Below, in pieces: positions 24,441-33,674 of a stretch of DNA of 64,000 nt (position 1 is its first letter; each line of letters starts with the position of its first letter). The position numbers and the translations under genes are program-made. A model generated the notes under the pieces. It was given only the letters and a program-made list of their open reading frames with translations. It ran no database searches and was not told the origin of the DNA. This DNA is from Streptomyces sp. VRA16 Mangrove soil (GTDB lineage: Bacteria; Actinomycetota; Actinomycetes; Streptomycetales; Streptomycetaceae): NCBI RefSeq assembly GCF_017377775.1, contig NZ_JAFVLN010000028.1, forward strand, positions 22,942-86,941, read 5' to 3'.

Positions 24441-25877
24441 TCAGTTGCGCTTCGCGAACGCGGCGCCTTCCGGGTTGCGGGACTTGAGCACCAGGTAGGC
24501 GACCGCCAGGATCGCGCCCCACACCGGGGCCGCGTACAGCGAGACCCGGGCGTCCTTGTCGATGCCCATCATCACGATGACCATCGCGATGAACGCCAGC
24601 GAGAGGATGCTCGCCCAGACGCCGCCCGGGGAGCGGAACTCCGACTTGGGGAGCTCGCCGCGGTCGGACTTGAGGCGGTAGCGGATCTGGCAGATCAGGA
24701 TGACGATCCAGGCCCACATGCCGGAGATGGTGGCGAAGGAGACGACGTAGTTGAACGCCTCGCCGGGCCACTGGTAGTTGATCCAGACGCCGATCAGCAT
24801 CATCGCGGCGGAGAACGTGGTGCCGATCAGCGGCAGGCCGTTCCTGTTGAGCTTGGTGAAGAACTGCGGGCCCTGGCCGTTGAGCGCGAGGTCGCGCAGC
24901 ATGCGGCCCGTCGAGTACATGCCCGAGTTGCAGGACGACAGGGCGGCGGTGAGGACCACGAAGTTCACGATGCCCGCGCCCGCGGACATGCCCATCCGGG
25001 AGAAGGCCTCGACGAAGGGGCTCTTGCCCGCCTCGAAGCTCGTCCACGGCACGACCGAGAGGATCATGATCAGGGCGCCGACGTAGAAGACGGCGATGCG
25101 CCACGGCACGGTGTTGATGGCCTTCGGCAGGACGGTCTTGGCGTCCTTGGCCTCGCCCGCGGTGACGCCGACCAGCTCGACGGCGAGGAAGGCGAACATG
25201 ACCATCTGGAGGGTCATCAGGGTGTTGCCGATGCCGTGCGGGAAGAAGCCGCCGTCGCTCCACAGGTGGGTCACGGAGGCGGTGTCGCCGGCGTCGGAGA
25301 AGCCGAGGGTGAGGATGCCGGCGCAGATCAGGATCATGCCGACGATGGCGGTGACCTTGACCATGGAGAACCAGAACTCCAGCTCACCGAAGAGCTTCAC
25401 CGAGATCAGGTTCACGCCGTACAGGATGATCGTGAAGACGAGCGCGGAGATCCATTGCGGGATGTTCCACCAGTACGTCATATAGGTGGCCGCCGCCGTC
25501 ACCTCGGTCATGCCGGTGATGACCCAGAAGAGCCAGTACGTCCAGCCGGTGACGAAGCCCGCGAAGGGGCCGATGAACTCGCGCGCGTACTCCGAGAACG
25601 AGCCGGAGACCGGGCGGTACATGAGGAGCTCGCCGAGCGCCCGCATGATGAAGAAGATGACGACGCCCGCGATGGCGTACGCGAGGATCAGGCTGGGGCC
25701 GGCCTTGGAGATGCCCTTGCCCGCGCCCAGGAAGAGGCCGGTGCCGATGGCGCCGCCGATGGCGATCATCTGGATCTGCCGGGACCCCAGGCCCCGCTGG
25801 TAGCCCTCCTCACCGGGGGCTTCTCCGCTCACGGCCTCATTGCCGGCGTTGTGCTTGTCGACCTGCACCGAGGTCAT
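24441..25877 (-). CDS. Amino-acid permease (AroP/GabP-like, APC superfamily)
   Basis: A 478-residue protein with 12 helices from ATG 25877. Helix 1 reads Gln-Met-Ile-Ala-Ile-Gly-Gly-Ala-Ile-Gly-Thr-Gly-Leu-Phe-Leu-Gly, the amino-acid-binding motif of the AAT family. Glu-Leu-Val-Gly-Val-Thr-Ala-Gly-Glu-Ala and Ser-Ser-Cys-Asn-Ser-Gly-Met-Tyr-Ser are the other family marks. The soluble ends are short. Substrate among aromatic acids, GABA, Ser/Ala or Asn cannot be assigned. It is not clustered with metabolic genes. Confidence 0.9.
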   Translation of the reverse strand: MTSVQVDKHNAGNEAVSGEAPGEEGYQRGLGSRQIQMIAIGGAIGTGLFLGAGKGISKAGPSLILAYAIAGVVIFFIMRALGELLMYRPVSGSFSEYAREFIGPFAGFVTGWTYWLFWVITGMTEVTAAATYMTYWWNIPQWISALVFTIILYGVNLISVKLFGELEFWFSMVKVTAIVGMILICAGILTLGFSDAGDTASVTHLWSDGGFFPHGIGNTLMTLQMVMFAFLAVELVGVTAGEAKDAKTVLPKAINTVPWRIAVFYVGALIMILSVVPWTSFEAGKSPFVEAFSRMGMSAGAGIVNFVVLTAALSSCNSGMYSTGRMLRDLALNGQGPQFFTKLNRNGLPLIGTTFSAAMMLIGVWINYQWPGEAFNYVVSFATISGMWAWIVILICQIRYRLKSDRGELPKSEFRSPGGVWASILSLAFIAMVIVMMGIDKDARVSLYAAPVWGAILAVAYLVLKSRNPEGAAFAKRN

Positions 25878-26199
25878 GATGTGCGCCTTTCTCCATGCCG
25901 ATCCGTGCCGTGCGCGGCTCGGATCGACTGTGACGATCCTTCGGGCTCTGCGGCCCTGGATGGATGGAGCTTTCTGCCTACCGGCGGTCGGCCGGTGGAG
26001 GCGCACCTGACGGGACGGGGGTGGTGTCCGTCAGGCGGTCGTGAAGATCTATCACGCTGTTCATATTGATCGACAAGGGCGTTTGTGGCGCGCACCACAG
26101 GAAAAACGGGACAAAAGCGCCCCGCTTCCCCATAGGGGAACGGGGCGGTGACACGATCGTTATCCGGATTTGAGCGTCCGCTGAGCGAACGTTTTCCGG
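25878..26199. promoter_or_regulatory. Leader and promoter region of the permease gene, with upstream terminator
   Basis: This 322-base stretch holds no gene I can support. The part near 26045-26085 (ATCTATCACGCTGTTCATAT and TTGATC) is AT-rich compared with its surroundings and probably holds the permease promoter. The 26118-26147 hairpin belongs to the DUF2017 gene. Confidence 0.5.
26118..26147 (-). terminator. Terminator after the DUF2017 gene
   Basis: CGCCCCGCTTCCCC and GGGGAACGGGGCG form a stem with one bulge. The minus-strand side runs into CTTTTG. Confidence 0.8.
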
Positions 26200-26802
26200 T
26201 TACGGCATCAGGGTCTCGACGAGGGTCTCCTGCAGGCCCCCCAGCCACAGATACGCCATCACCATCGGTTTGCGCGGGTCCTCGTCGGGGAGGCGGTAGA
26301 GGAGATCGGTGTCCTCCTCGTCGGTGATGTCGAGCCGGGTGCCGATCGCGAGCCGCAGGTCGTTGAGGGCACGCATCCACTGAACGGACTCGGGCGGCGT
26401 CAGCTTGAGGACCGCGCCGCCGCTGTCGGCGGAGGTCAGCGCGTCGAGCGAGCGGACCACGGCGAGGGCGTCCTCGCGCTTGCCGGCCCGCAGATCGTTC
26501 TCGGTGAAGCGCCTGAACTCCGAGGAGTGCGCGTCCAGCTCGGCCTGCGACGCCTCGTCGTCGGGCGCGCCGGGACCGCCGTACGCGTCCGGGAACAGCC
26601 GGCGCAGCACCGGGTCGGCGGGCGGCTCGCTGGGCCCCTCGGCGAAGAGCTCGGCGAGCGGGTCGTCGAAGGCCTCACCGCCGGGGCCGGGGCCGATCAG
26701 CTCCAGGAGCTGCACGGCCAGCGAGCGGATGATGGAGATCTCGACGTCGTCGAGGGCGACGGCGGCCCCGCCGCCGGGGATCGGTTCGAAGTGTCCGGGC
26801 AT
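26200..26802 (-). CDS. DUF2017 family protein
   Basis: A 200-residue acidic cytosolic protein of DUF2017. Start ATG 26802; it begins Pro-Gly-His-Phe-Glu-Pro-Ile-Pro and has the family's Asp-Asp-Val-Glu-Ile-Ser-Ile-Ile-Arg-Ser-Leu near residue 20 and Trp-Met-Arg-Ala-Leu-Asn-Asp-Leu-Arg-Leu-Ala near the end. It follows clpS by 22 bases; clpS-DUF2017 linkage is widespread in actinobacteria and suggests a role with the Clp adaptor, but no activity is known. Confidence 0.9.
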   Translation of the reverse strand: MPGHFEPIPGGGAAVALDDVEISIIRSLAVQLLELIGPGPGGEAFDDPLAELFAEGPSEPPADPVLRRLFPDAYGGPGAPDDEASQAELDAHSSEFRRFTENDLRAGKREDALAVVRSLDALTSADSGGAVLKLTPPESVQWMRALNDLRLAIGTRLDITDEEDTDLLYRLPDEDPRKPMVMAYLWLGGLQETLVETLMP

Positions 26803-26824
26803 GAGTACGGCGCTGCTTCCCCTG

Positions 26825-27142
26825 TTACTTGCGGTCCTGTTGCAGCGTGGCCCACAGGCCGTAGCCGTGCATCGCCTGCACGTCCCGCTCCATCTCCTCG
26901 CGGGTGCCGCTGGAGACGACCGCCCGCCCCTTGTGGTGGACGTCCAGCATGAGCTTGGTGGCCTTCTGCTTCGAGTACCCGAAGTACGTCTGGAACACGT
27001 AGGTCACGTAACTCATCAGATTGACCGGATCGTTGTGGACGAGCGTGATCCAGGGGACGTCCGGCTCGGGGACGACGAACGCTTCCTCCGTCGTCTCGGG
27101 GCTTTCGATCTCAAGGGGTGCTGGGGCCGTCACACGGCCCAT
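26825..27142 (-). CDS. clpS: ATP-dependent Clp protease adaptor ClpS
   Basis: A 105-residue N-end-rule adaptor. The disordered N-terminal 28 residues are followed by Trp-Ile-Thr-Leu-Val-His-Asn-Asp-Pro-Val-Asn-Leu-Met, holding the Asn-Asp substrate pocket, then Tyr-Val-Phe-Gln-Thr-Tyr-Phe-Gly and the conserved Val-His-His-Lys-Gly-Arg-Ala. ATG 27142 is chosen over an upstream start at 27169 because conservation begins here. It binds ClpA/ClpC and delivers substrates with bulky N-terminal residues. It is divergent from pncB. Confidence 0.94.
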   Translation of the reverse strand: MGRVTAPAPLEIESPETTEEAFVVPEPDVPWITLVHNDPVNLMSYVTYVFQTYFGYSKQKATKLMLDVHHKGRAVVSSGTREEMERDVQAMHGYGLWATLQQDRK

Positions 27143-27223
27143 GCTGCCACTCGCAGGGGGTGTCCGCACAAATGGACCCCAGAAATCGTCACCTTGACGC
27201 TAATCCGGGGTAGCATCCAGCGT

Positions 27224-28552
27224 ATGAACACAGCGGACCTTGGCCTGCCGGTGGATGTTCCGTCGACAGCGCTCTTCACCGATCACTACGAGCTGACGAT
27301 GCTGCAGGCCGCCCTCCGTGCGGGCACGGCCGACCGGCGCTCGGTCTTCGAGGTCTTCACCCGCAGGCTGCCCGAGGGCCGCCGCTACGGTGTCGTCGCG
27401 GGCACCGGGCGGGTCCTGGACGCCGTCGAGAACTTCCGCTTCGACCCGGCCGTGCTCGGCTTCCTGCGCGAGCGCTCGGTGGTGGACGAGGCGACACTGG
27501 AGTGGCTGGCGCAGTATCGGTTCTCCGGAGACGTCTGGGGCTACCCGGAGGGCGAGGTCTACTTCCCGGGCTCGCCGATCCTGCGCGTCGAGGGCTCCTT
27601 CGCCGAGTGCGTGCTCCTGGAGACGGTGATCCTCTCGATCCTCAACCACGACTCGGCGATCGCCGCCGCGGCCTCCCGGATGTCCTCGGCCGCCGGGGAC
27701 CGGCCGCTGATCGAGATGGGCGCCCGGCGCACCCACGAGCTGGCCGCCGTGGCCGCCTCGCGCGCCGCCTACGTGGGCGGCTTCGCGACCACCTCCGACC
27801 TGGCGGCCGGGTTCCGGTACGGGATCCCGACGGTCGGCACGAGCGCGCACGCGTTCACCCTGCTGCACGACTCCGAGCGGGACGCCTTCCGGGCCCAGGT
27901 CGACTCCCTCGGCGAGGGCACGACCCTGCTCGTGGACACGTACGACGTGACCGAGGCGGTCCGTACCGCGGTGGAGATCGCGGGCCCGAAGCTCGGCGCC
28001 GTCCGGATCGACTCCGGCGACCTGCTGCTCGTCGCGCACCGGGTGCGCCAGCAGCTCGACGACCTGGGCGCGAAGGACACCAAGATCGTGGTCACCTCGG
28101 ACCTCGACGAGTACGCCATCGCCTCGCTCGCGGCGGCGCCCGTGGACGCGTACGGCGTCGGTACGCAGCTGGTGACCGGCTCGGGACACCCGACCTGCTC
28201 CATGGTCTACAAGCTGGTCGCGCGCGCCGAGAGCGCCGATCCGAAGGCGCCGCTGACGGCGGTCGCCAAGAAGTCGGCGGGCGGCAAGACGTCCATCGGC
28301 GGGCGCAAGTGGGCCGCGCGCCGGCTCGACGCGGGCGGGGTCGCCGAGGCCGAGGTCGTCGGCACCGGGGCCGTCCCGGCCGAGCTCGCCGACCGGCAGC
28401 TCCTCGTCGAGCTGATCAAGGGCGGCGAGGTGGTGGCCCGCGAGCCGCTCGACACCGTGCGGGAGCGGCACATCGCCGCGCGCGACGGGCTGCCGCTGTC
28501 GGCGACGCAGCTGTCGCGGGGCGAGGCCGTCATCCCGACGGAATATCTCTGA
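27224..28552 (+). CDS. pncB: Nicotinate phosphoribosyltransferase
   Basis: A 442-residue NAD-salvage enzyme making nicotinate mononucleotide from nicotinate and PRPP. Motifs: Leu-Phe-Thr-Asp-His-Tyr-Glu-Leu-Thr-Met near the N-terminus, Glu-Met-Gly-Ala-Arg-Arg-Thr-His-Glu, Gly-Thr-Ser-Ala-His-Ala with the phosphorylated His, Arg-Ile-Asp-Ser-Gly-Asp and Gly-Val-Gly-Thr. A TAGCAT box ends seven bases before ATG 27224, which suggests a leaderless mRNA; no ribosome site is visible. The nicotinamidase gene follows, completing the route from nicotinamide. Confidence 0.95.
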   Translation: MNTADLGLPVDVPSTALFTDHYELTMLQAALRAGTADRRSVFEVFTRRLPEGRRYGVVAGTGRVLDAVENFRFDPAVLGFLRERSVVDEATLEWLAQYRFSGDVWGYPEGEVYFPGSPILRVEGSFAECVLLETVILSILNHDSAIAAAASRMSSAAGDRPLIEMGARRTHELAAVAASRAAYVGGFATTSDLAAGFRYGIPTVGTSAHAFTLLHDSERDAFRAQVDSLGEGTTLLVDTYDVTEAVRTAVEIAGPKLGAVRIDSGDLLLVAHRVRQQLDDLGAKDTKIVVTSDLDEYAIASLAAAPVDAYGVGTQLVTGSGHPTCSMVYKLVARAESADPKAPLTAVAKKSAGGKTSIGGRKWAARRLDAGGVAEAEVVGTGAVPAELADRQLLVELIKGGEVVAREPLDTVRERHIAARDGLPLSATQLSRGEAVIPTEYL

Positions 28553-28655
28553 GGGACATGCGGCCCCTGCGGGCCGCTCCGCGCCCCAATTGCCCTCTCC
28601 CGCAACGCACTTGAAGCTTCTACGCTCGTAGTCTCCGAACCGAAGGACGTCCACC

Positions 28656-29246
28656 ATGCGCCGCGCCTTGATCGTCGTAGACGTGCAGAACGACTTCTGC
28701 GAGGGCGGCAGCCTCGCGGTGGCCGGGGGTGCCGATGTGGCTGCCGCGATCACCGATCTGATCGGGCAGGCCGGGGGCGGCGGCTACCAGCACGTCGTCG
28801 CCACCCGCGACCACCACATCGCGCCCGGCGACCACTTCGCCGACCACCCCGACTACACGCACTCGTGGCCGGCGCACTGCGTCGCCGGGACCGAGGGTGT
28901 CGGGTTCCACCCGAACTTCGCGCCCGCCGTCGCCTCCGGCGCCATCGACGCCGTCTTCGACAAGGGGGCGTACGCGGCCGCGTACAGCGGGTTCGAAGGG
29001 GCCGACGAGAACGGGCTGTCCCTGGCGGACTGGCTGCGGGAGCGGGAGATCGACGAGGTGGACGTCGTCGGCATCGCCACGGACCACTGTGTGCGGGCCA
29101 CGGCGCTCGACGCCGCGCGCGAGGGGTTCCGCACGCAGGTGCTGCTGGACCTCACCGCGGGGGTCGCCGCCGCCACGACCGAGGCCGCCCTCTCCGAGCT
29201 GAAGGACGCCGGGGTCGAACTGACCGGGAAGCCCGTCGTGGCCTAG
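28656..29246 (+). CDS. pncA: Nicotinamidase (isochorismatase family)
   Basis: A 196-residue enzyme that deamidates nicotinamide to nicotinate for the upstream pncB product. The catalytic triad is Asp9 (Val-Val-Asp-Val-Gln-Asn-Asp-Phe), Lys103 (Phe-Asp-Lys-Gly) and Cys145 (Thr-Asp-His-Cys-Val-Arg). Metal ligands lie in Arg-Asp-His-His. Length and motif spacing match PncA. The 103-base gap after pncB has no strong hairpin, so the two may be co-transcribed. Confidence 0.95.
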   Translation: MRRALIVVDVQNDFCEGGSLAVAGGADVAAAITDLIGQAGGGGYQHVVATRDHHIAPGDHFADHPDYTHSWPAHCVAGTEGVGFHPNFAPAVASGAIDAVFDKGAYAAAYSGFEGADENGLSLADWLREREIDEVDVVGIATDHCVRATALDAAREGFRTQVLLDLTAGVAAATTEAALSELKDAGVELTGKPVVA

Positions 29247-29257
29247 GGACCAGGGCG

Positions 29258-29590
29258 CTACACGCCCTGGACCGGGCTGGACCGCGCGGGCCTGAGCAGG
29301 GCCCGTATCGGGTGCCAGTAGCCCGCCGCCGTCACGTCCTGCACCTCGCGCCACACCAGCCCGTCCGGGTGGTGCAGCACCGCCGTGACCTCGTCCGGGC
29401 TCGGCGGGTGCGAGTTGCCGCGCAGGTAGACCGCGCGCAGGCCCAGGTTGCGCAGCCGGGTCAGGGCCCTGGCTCGGTTCACGGCGTGCACCAGGACCCG
29501 TACCGCGCCCTCTCCCGGACCCGGTGCGGGCAGCGTCAGCGCCACCACCACACTGCCTCCCGGCAGCTTGCAGAACCCTCCTGCGGACAT
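29258..29590 (-). CDS. Hypothetical protein, about 110 residues
   Basis: A small soluble protein I do not recognise. It has Val-Val-Val-Ala-Leu-Thr-Leu-Pro, a helical Asn-Arg-Ala-Arg-Ala-Leu-Thr-Arg-Leu-Arg-Asn-Leu segment and Tyr-Leu-Arg-Gly-Asn-Ser-His-Pro-Pro. ATG 29590 follows GGGGG by ten bases; a GTG at 29599 is too close to it. It converges with pncA. Codon use (GC-rich third positions) supports it being real. Confidence 0.6.
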   Translation of the reverse strand: MSAGGFCKLPGGSVVVALTLPAPGPGEGAVRVLVHAVNRARALTRLRNLGLRAVYLRGNSHPPSPDEVTAVLHHPDGLVWREVQDVTAAGYWHPIRALLRPARSSPVQGV

Positions 29591-29700
29591 ACCTGTCACA
29601 CCCCCGTGAGACGTCGTGTCGAACCGTGCGTCGGCCCGTGCGCCGGACCGCGTGTCAGACCGTGTGTCAATAAGAAAGCCACAGGACGCACCTAAACACG

Positions 29701-29745
29701 ATCGGCCGCGACCCGCTAGCCCCAGCTAGCAAAGTCGCGGCCGAT
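29701..29745 (-). terminator. Terminator after the M6 protease gene
   Basis: ATCGGCCGCGAC and GTCGCGGCCGAT form a perfect 12-bp stem. The 21-base loop holds a second small palindrome (GCTAG...CTAGC). Confidence 0.75.
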
Positions 29746-29772
29746 ACGTCTCTGACCAGGCGTTTTACAAGA

Positions 29773-32121
29773 TCAACGCTTCGACGGGCCCACCTTGACG
29801 GTGATCGAGGAGCCGTCGAGGGGCTGGTTCAGGATCGAGATCCGGGTGTTGGTGTCAGTTGTCTTGACACTCCCGGTCGCGTTCTCCTCGTACCAGTACG
29901 TGCCCTTGTGATCGTCGAAGACCGGGTTGCCGAGCTGCGCCGGGATCTTCTTCTCGACACCCAGGCGGTGCAGCGTCATGCCGGGCACCGGGTACCAGCC
30001 GAAGGCGGCGTCGTACGGCGTGATCTTGTTGGAGATCTTGGTCTTGCCGTCCGCCCAGTACAGCGGCTTCGCGTGCGCGTCGATCGGCAGGATCAGACCC
30101 TGGCCGGGGTGCTGGCCGACGTTGTTGTTGCGCTGCGAGGTGTCCCACTGCCAGATGACCAGACCGGGACGGTACTGGTAGTGCTCCACCCAGTTCTGCT
30201 TGGCCCCGCCGTCGCGCCAGCCGAAGTTGTACGGGCCGACCTTGAGGGTCTTGTCGTACGAGACGTACTGGCGGTTCTCGGCGATGTAGAACTGCGGGAA
30301 GTCACCGCTGACCGAGGCGCCGACGCGGGAGAAGCCGTGGCTGGTCCAGCCCGCCTGCTCGGACTCGGCGTCGTCGGAGAAGACCGTCGAACCGTCGGCC
30401 TTGACCGCGAAGTTGTCGAAGGCGAAGCCCATCTGGGCCACACCGCCGTCGGTCTTGTAGCGGAAGCGGACCTCGACCTTCTGGCCCGCGTAGGCGTCCA
30501 GCGGGAAGACCAGGTGCTGGTACTTGCCGTTGGTGCCGGTCAGCGCCGGCTTGTCGCCGCCGTCGCGCGGGATGGGCTGGCCGTCGGCGGTGCCGTCGAT
30601 GGTCTTCCAGCTCGCGCCGCCGTCGGTGGACACCTGCGTGTACAGGTAGTCGTAGTCCTTCTCGATGTCGTACCAGCCGTCGAGTTCGAGCGAGCCGGAC
30701 GTCTTGCCGGTCAGGTCGACCGTGCGCGAGAGGGTGTTGTCGAGGTCGTCACCGTAGTCCGACCACCACTGCGTCGCGCCCTGCGCGGGCTGCACGATGT
30801 CGGTGGTGACGTGCTTCTTCGGCAGTTCGACGACGAGGGCCTGCTTCAGCTTGGTGTTGTACTCCGAAACACCCAGCTTGTGCACCGAGTTGGTGGCGGC
30901 CTTCGCCTTGTCGTAGTTGAGCCAGCCCAGCTGGAGCTTGTCCCAGGCCGTCATGTCGCCCGGCATGTCGCCGATGGCTTCCTTGCCGGTGCCGAGCCAG
31001 GAGCCCGCCGACATCAGCGACCAGAAGCCGACCGAGTTCTCCCCGATGTACGTCGTGTCGTACAGGTCGGGCAGGCCCAGGTCGTGGCCGTACTCGTGGG
31101 CGAAGACGCCGAGGCCGCCGTTCTCCGGCTGCATCGTGTAGTCGCCGACCCAGATGCCGGTGTCGCCGACCGGGGTGCCGCCCGCCTTGAAGCCGGCCGG
31201 GCCCGTGTCGCCGTCGTCGCGGCTGTAGGCGTAACCGCGGTGCGCCCACAGGGCGTCCTCGCCCTGCGCGCCGCCGCCGGCCGACTCGTCCTCGCCCGCG
31301 TGGACGATCTGGAAGTGGTCGATGTAGCCGTCGGGCTCGTTGAAGTTGCCGTCGCCGTCGTGGTCCGTGCGGTCCCACTGGTCGTACTTGGCGAGGTCGG
31401 CCTTGATGTCGGCGTCCGACTTGCCGGCCGCCTTCTGGTCGGCGACCCAGGCGTTCACGCCGTCGCGGACCAGGTCCTCGACGATCGGGCAGTTGGAGGC
31501 GCCGCAGTAGTCGGAGCCGTAACGGGCCTCGTTGTAGTCGACCTTGACCCAGTCGGAGACCTCGCCGTCGACCGAGTAACGGCCCGAGGAGGTCTTCTCG
31601 TAGTAGGTCTTCAGGGAGTCGACGCCCTTGCCCGAACCGAAGTACAGGTTCTGGAAGTGGTCCTTGCCGTAATCCGACTGCCAGGCCGTCGAGTTGTCCT
31701 TGGTGCGGTCCGGCTCGGCGATCTGGTTGTGCAGCGGACCCGGGGTGCCGCCGTACTTGCTGTCGACCTTGTCGCCGAACTCGACCAGGATCGTGAAGAT
31801 CTGGTCGGTGCGCTCCCGGCCCAGCTCGACGTACTTGCCCTTGTCGAGCTTGACGACCTTGGAGCCGTTCTTCTCCTGCACCTTGGAGTCGCCCTTGAGG
31901 ACCTGCTCCAGGGCGGTCTGCCGCTGCTCGGCCTGCTGCCGGCTGAACGGCCCGTCGATGACGTGGCCGTCACCCTTGTAGCTGTCGCCCTTCGTCGTGC
32001 TCGGCGGCACCGCGGGGCTGTCGGCCTGTGCGCCGGTCGCCGCTATGGAACCGGCGGCCGCGGTGGCGGCCAGCGTCATGAGGACGGCGGCGGATCTCAG
32101 CGCCCGTCTCTTGGTGGTCAC
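29773..32121 (-). CDS. Secreted M6-family metalloprotease (immune inhibitor A type)
   Basis: 782 residues from GTG 32121, which follows GGAGGGGAA. Residues 1-34 are a signal peptide with twin basic residues and Ala-x-Ala. A propeptide runs to about residue 100. The zinc site His-Glu-Tyr-Gly-His-Asp-Leu-Gly-Leu-Pro-Asp lies near 342 and is intact. The C-terminal part has a MAM/carbohydrate-binding-like beta domain (Phe-Asp-Asn-Phe-Ala-Val, Ser-Asp-Asp-Ala-Glu-Ser) seen in InhA proteins. It likely degrades protein outside the cell. Its own terminator makes it a single-gene unit. Confidence 0.92.
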   Translation of the reverse strand: MTTKRRALRSAAVLMTLAATAAAGSIAATGAQADSPAVPPSTTKGDSYKGDGHVIDGPFSRQQAEQRQTALEQVLKGDSKVQEKNGSKVVKLDKGKYVELGRERTDQIFTILVEFGDKVDSKYGGTPGPLHNQIAEPDRTKDNSTAWQSDYGKDHFQNLYFGSGKGVDSLKTYYEKTSSGRYSVDGEVSDWVKVDYNEARYGSDYCGASNCPIVEDLVRDGVNAWVADQKAAGKSDADIKADLAKYDQWDRTDHDGDGNFNEPDGYIDHFQIVHAGEDESAGGGAQGEDALWAHRGYAYSRDDGDTGPAGFKAGGTPVGDTGIWVGDYTMQPENGGLGVFAHEYGHDLGLPDLYDTTYIGENSVGFWSLMSAGSWLGTGKEAIGDMPGDMTAWDKLQLGWLNYDKAKAATNSVHKLGVSEYNTKLKQALVVELPKKHVTTDIVQPAQGATQWWSDYGDDLDNTLSRTVDLTGKTSGSLELDGWYDIEKDYDYLYTQVSTDGGASWKTIDGTADGQPIPRDGGDKPALTGTNGKYQHLVFPLDAYAGQKVEVRFRYKTDGGVAQMGFAFDNFAVKADGSTVFSDDAESEQAGWTSHGFSRVGASVSGDFPQFYIAENRQYVSYDKTLKVGPYNFGWRDGGAKQNWVEHYQYRPGLVIWQWDTSQRNNNVGQHPGQGLILPIDAHAKPLYWADGKTKISNKITPYDAAFGWYPVPGMTLHRLGVEKKIPAQLGNPVFDDHKGTYWYEENATGSVKTTDTNTRISILNQPLDGSSITVKVGPSKR

Positions 32122-32509
32122 TTGGGTGTTCCCCTCCTCCGTGGCGCGGGGCCACGCATCACAAGTGACGCCATTTGACCGGAGGTAGGAAAGAATTAAC
32201 AGACCTTGACTGTGACATTTGAGTTGCACTATGCAGTGCGATCGATCCGGTATCCGAACGTGTCCGGAGAAACGGGCACGGAACCGTGCGAAAGACCGGT
32301 GAACGCTCAACGGGCGCGTACAACTGTCCACTTGGTGGACCGGATGACCCCGTGCGCCCCCCATGCTCCGGCACTGTGGGTTAGGTCATGCTTACTGGCC
32401 GTTCCGCTCGGGCACAGGTCCGAATAGAGTCGGATCGACGGTGGGCCACAACCTGGCCCTCCAGCCGGCCCACTCACGCTCCCCCGATGTCACGAGGACG
32501 GATACCGCC
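32122..32509. promoter_or_regulatory. Divergent intergenic region with a 15-bp palindrome
   Basis: 388 bases without a gene, between the M6 protease and a small membrane protein. It holds the perfect palindrome GTCCACTTGGTGGAC at 32327-32341. AT-rich tracts at 32190-32230 (AAAGAATTAACAGACC, TTGACTGTGAC) are likely promoter material for the protease. No further structure recognised. Confidence 0.5.
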
Positions 32510-32830
32510 ATGCCTCGCCCGACTGTCGCACAGCTCGCCTACGGTTCGGCCACCGTCGTTCTGTCCACCCTCGCCATGTTGCTGCTGTCACAGACCAGTT
32601 CGGGCCCGGGGATCGGGGTCATCGCCATGTCGGCGGTCATCCTGGGGCTGTTCGTGGCGCTCAACGTGCCCCGGCCCAAACAGGAGCCCGCACGGGACGC
32701 CCGGCAGGAGTCCGGGGCCGAGTCCGGGTCCGCCGCCGAGCGGGTGCCGACGCAGCGCGTGATCTCCTCCGAGCCGGCCCATGAGCCCACCCGCGAGCGC
32801 GCACCCGTGCACGAAACGGCGGGCCCCTGA
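32510..32830 (+). CDS. Small membrane protein
   Basis: 106 residues from ATG 32510. Two close membrane helices lie at about 12-27 (Ala-Thr-Val-Val-Leu-Ser-Thr-Leu-Ala-Met-Leu-Leu) and 33-51, followed by a 55-residue charged Glu/Arg/Pro-rich cytosolic tail. No domain is recognised. Its 3' end overlaps a two-way terminator shared with the convergent RDD gene. Confidence 0.75.
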   Translation: MPRPTVAQLAYGSATVVLSTLAMLLLSQTSSGPGIGVIAMSAVILGLFVALNVPRPKQEPARDARQESGAESGSAAERVPTQRVISSEPAHEPTRERAPVHETAGP

Positions 32831-32849
32831 GACACGGACCCGCCGTTTC
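32813..32849. terminator. Terminator between two convergent genes
   Basis: GAAACGGCGGG / CCCGCCGTTTC is a perfect 11-bp stem with a 15-base loop. It overlaps the last codons of the small membrane gene and precedes the end of the RDD gene. Confidence 0.75.
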
Positions 32850-32869
32850 TGCTGCTGCCCGCTGCCGGG

Positions 32870-33571
32870 TCAGCCGCTGCTGACCACCACCGTCTTGGCG
32901 GCCTTGTCGTGCAGGCCCTGTTTGTAGGGCTTGTCGAAGAAGCTCCAGCCTCCGGAGATCGCCGTCCAGATGCAGGCGCAGCAGAACGAGAACGGGATCC
33001 ACAGCACGAGTGCGCGGATCAGGTTCGCCTGCATGCCGGGTGTGGCGCCGTCGTTCAGGTTGGCCACCCGCAGCTTCATCAGGCGCTTGCCGAGGGTCTG
33101 CCCGGTCCGCGCCGTCATCAGCACGTCGTAGCCGACGTAGAGGACGGCCGTCAGGAGTGACGAGCCGGCCTGCTTGCCCGCGTTGATGTCGTCGGTGTCG
33201 GTGCTGAAGCTGGCGATGTGGAAGGCCCAGGACAGCAGGCCGACGATGATCCCGATCAGGATCATGTCGAGGATGCGGGCGAGCACGCGCTTGCCGCTGT
33301 CGGCGAGCGGCGGCATCCCGGCGAGCGGGTCGGCGGCCCCGCCGAAGCCCGCGCCGCCGCCGTACGGATCACCCCCGTAGGGCGGGGGCGTGCCGCCGTA
33401 CGGGGGTGGGGGCGGGGCGGCGCCGCCGGAGTTGTCGTAGGGGTTGCGGGGCGTCTGGTCCTGCGGGTTGTCGTACGGCGAGCCGCCACCCTGGTTCGTC
33501 GGCGGCGGCTTGCGGAACGGGTCGTCGTCCGGCGGCTGGCCGGATCCGTTGGGCGGCGGTTCGGTACTCAT
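32870..33571 (-). CDS. RDD family membrane protein, Pro/Gly-rich N-terminus
   Basis: 233 residues. The first 85 are a disordered, Pro/Tyr/Gly/Asn-rich tail with repeats of Pro-Pro-Tyr-Gly-Gly. The RDD domain follows with Arg-Ile-Leu-Asp-Met-Ile in its first helix, then Gly-Gln-Thr-Leu-Gly-Lys-Arg-Leu-Met-Lys-Leu-Arg-Val between helices and three to four membrane spans. ATG 33571 begins Ser-Thr-Glu-Pro-Pro-Pro. It is adjacent to a paralogue on the same strand. Function unknown; such proteins may bind envelope partners. Confidence 0.88.
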   Translation of the reverse strand: MSTEPPPNGSGQPPDDDPFRKPPPTNQGGGSPYDNPQDQTPRNPYDNSGGAAPPPPPYGGTPPPYGGDPYGGGAGFGGAADPLAGMPPLADSGKRVLARILDMILIGIIVGLLSWAFHIASFSTDTDDINAGKQAGSSLLTAVLYVGYDVLMTARTGQTLGKRLMKLRVANLNDGATPGMQANLIRALVLWIPFSFCCACIWTAISGGWSFFDKPYKQGLHDKAAKTVVVSSG

Positions 33572-33674
33572 GGCCCGAGTGGACCGCGATCCCGGCCATC
33601 CTGCACCCGGCGGGCGGCCGTCCGGATGACCCGGGCGGCCGCATCCGGCCATCGGTCGGGGCAGCCCGCGCTAC

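Noticed and set aside
32381..32399. TTAGGTCATGCTTACTGGC as an iron box (DmdR1/IdeR site)
   Set aside because: The first half-site is good but the second matches poorly, and the neighbouring genes are not iron genes.
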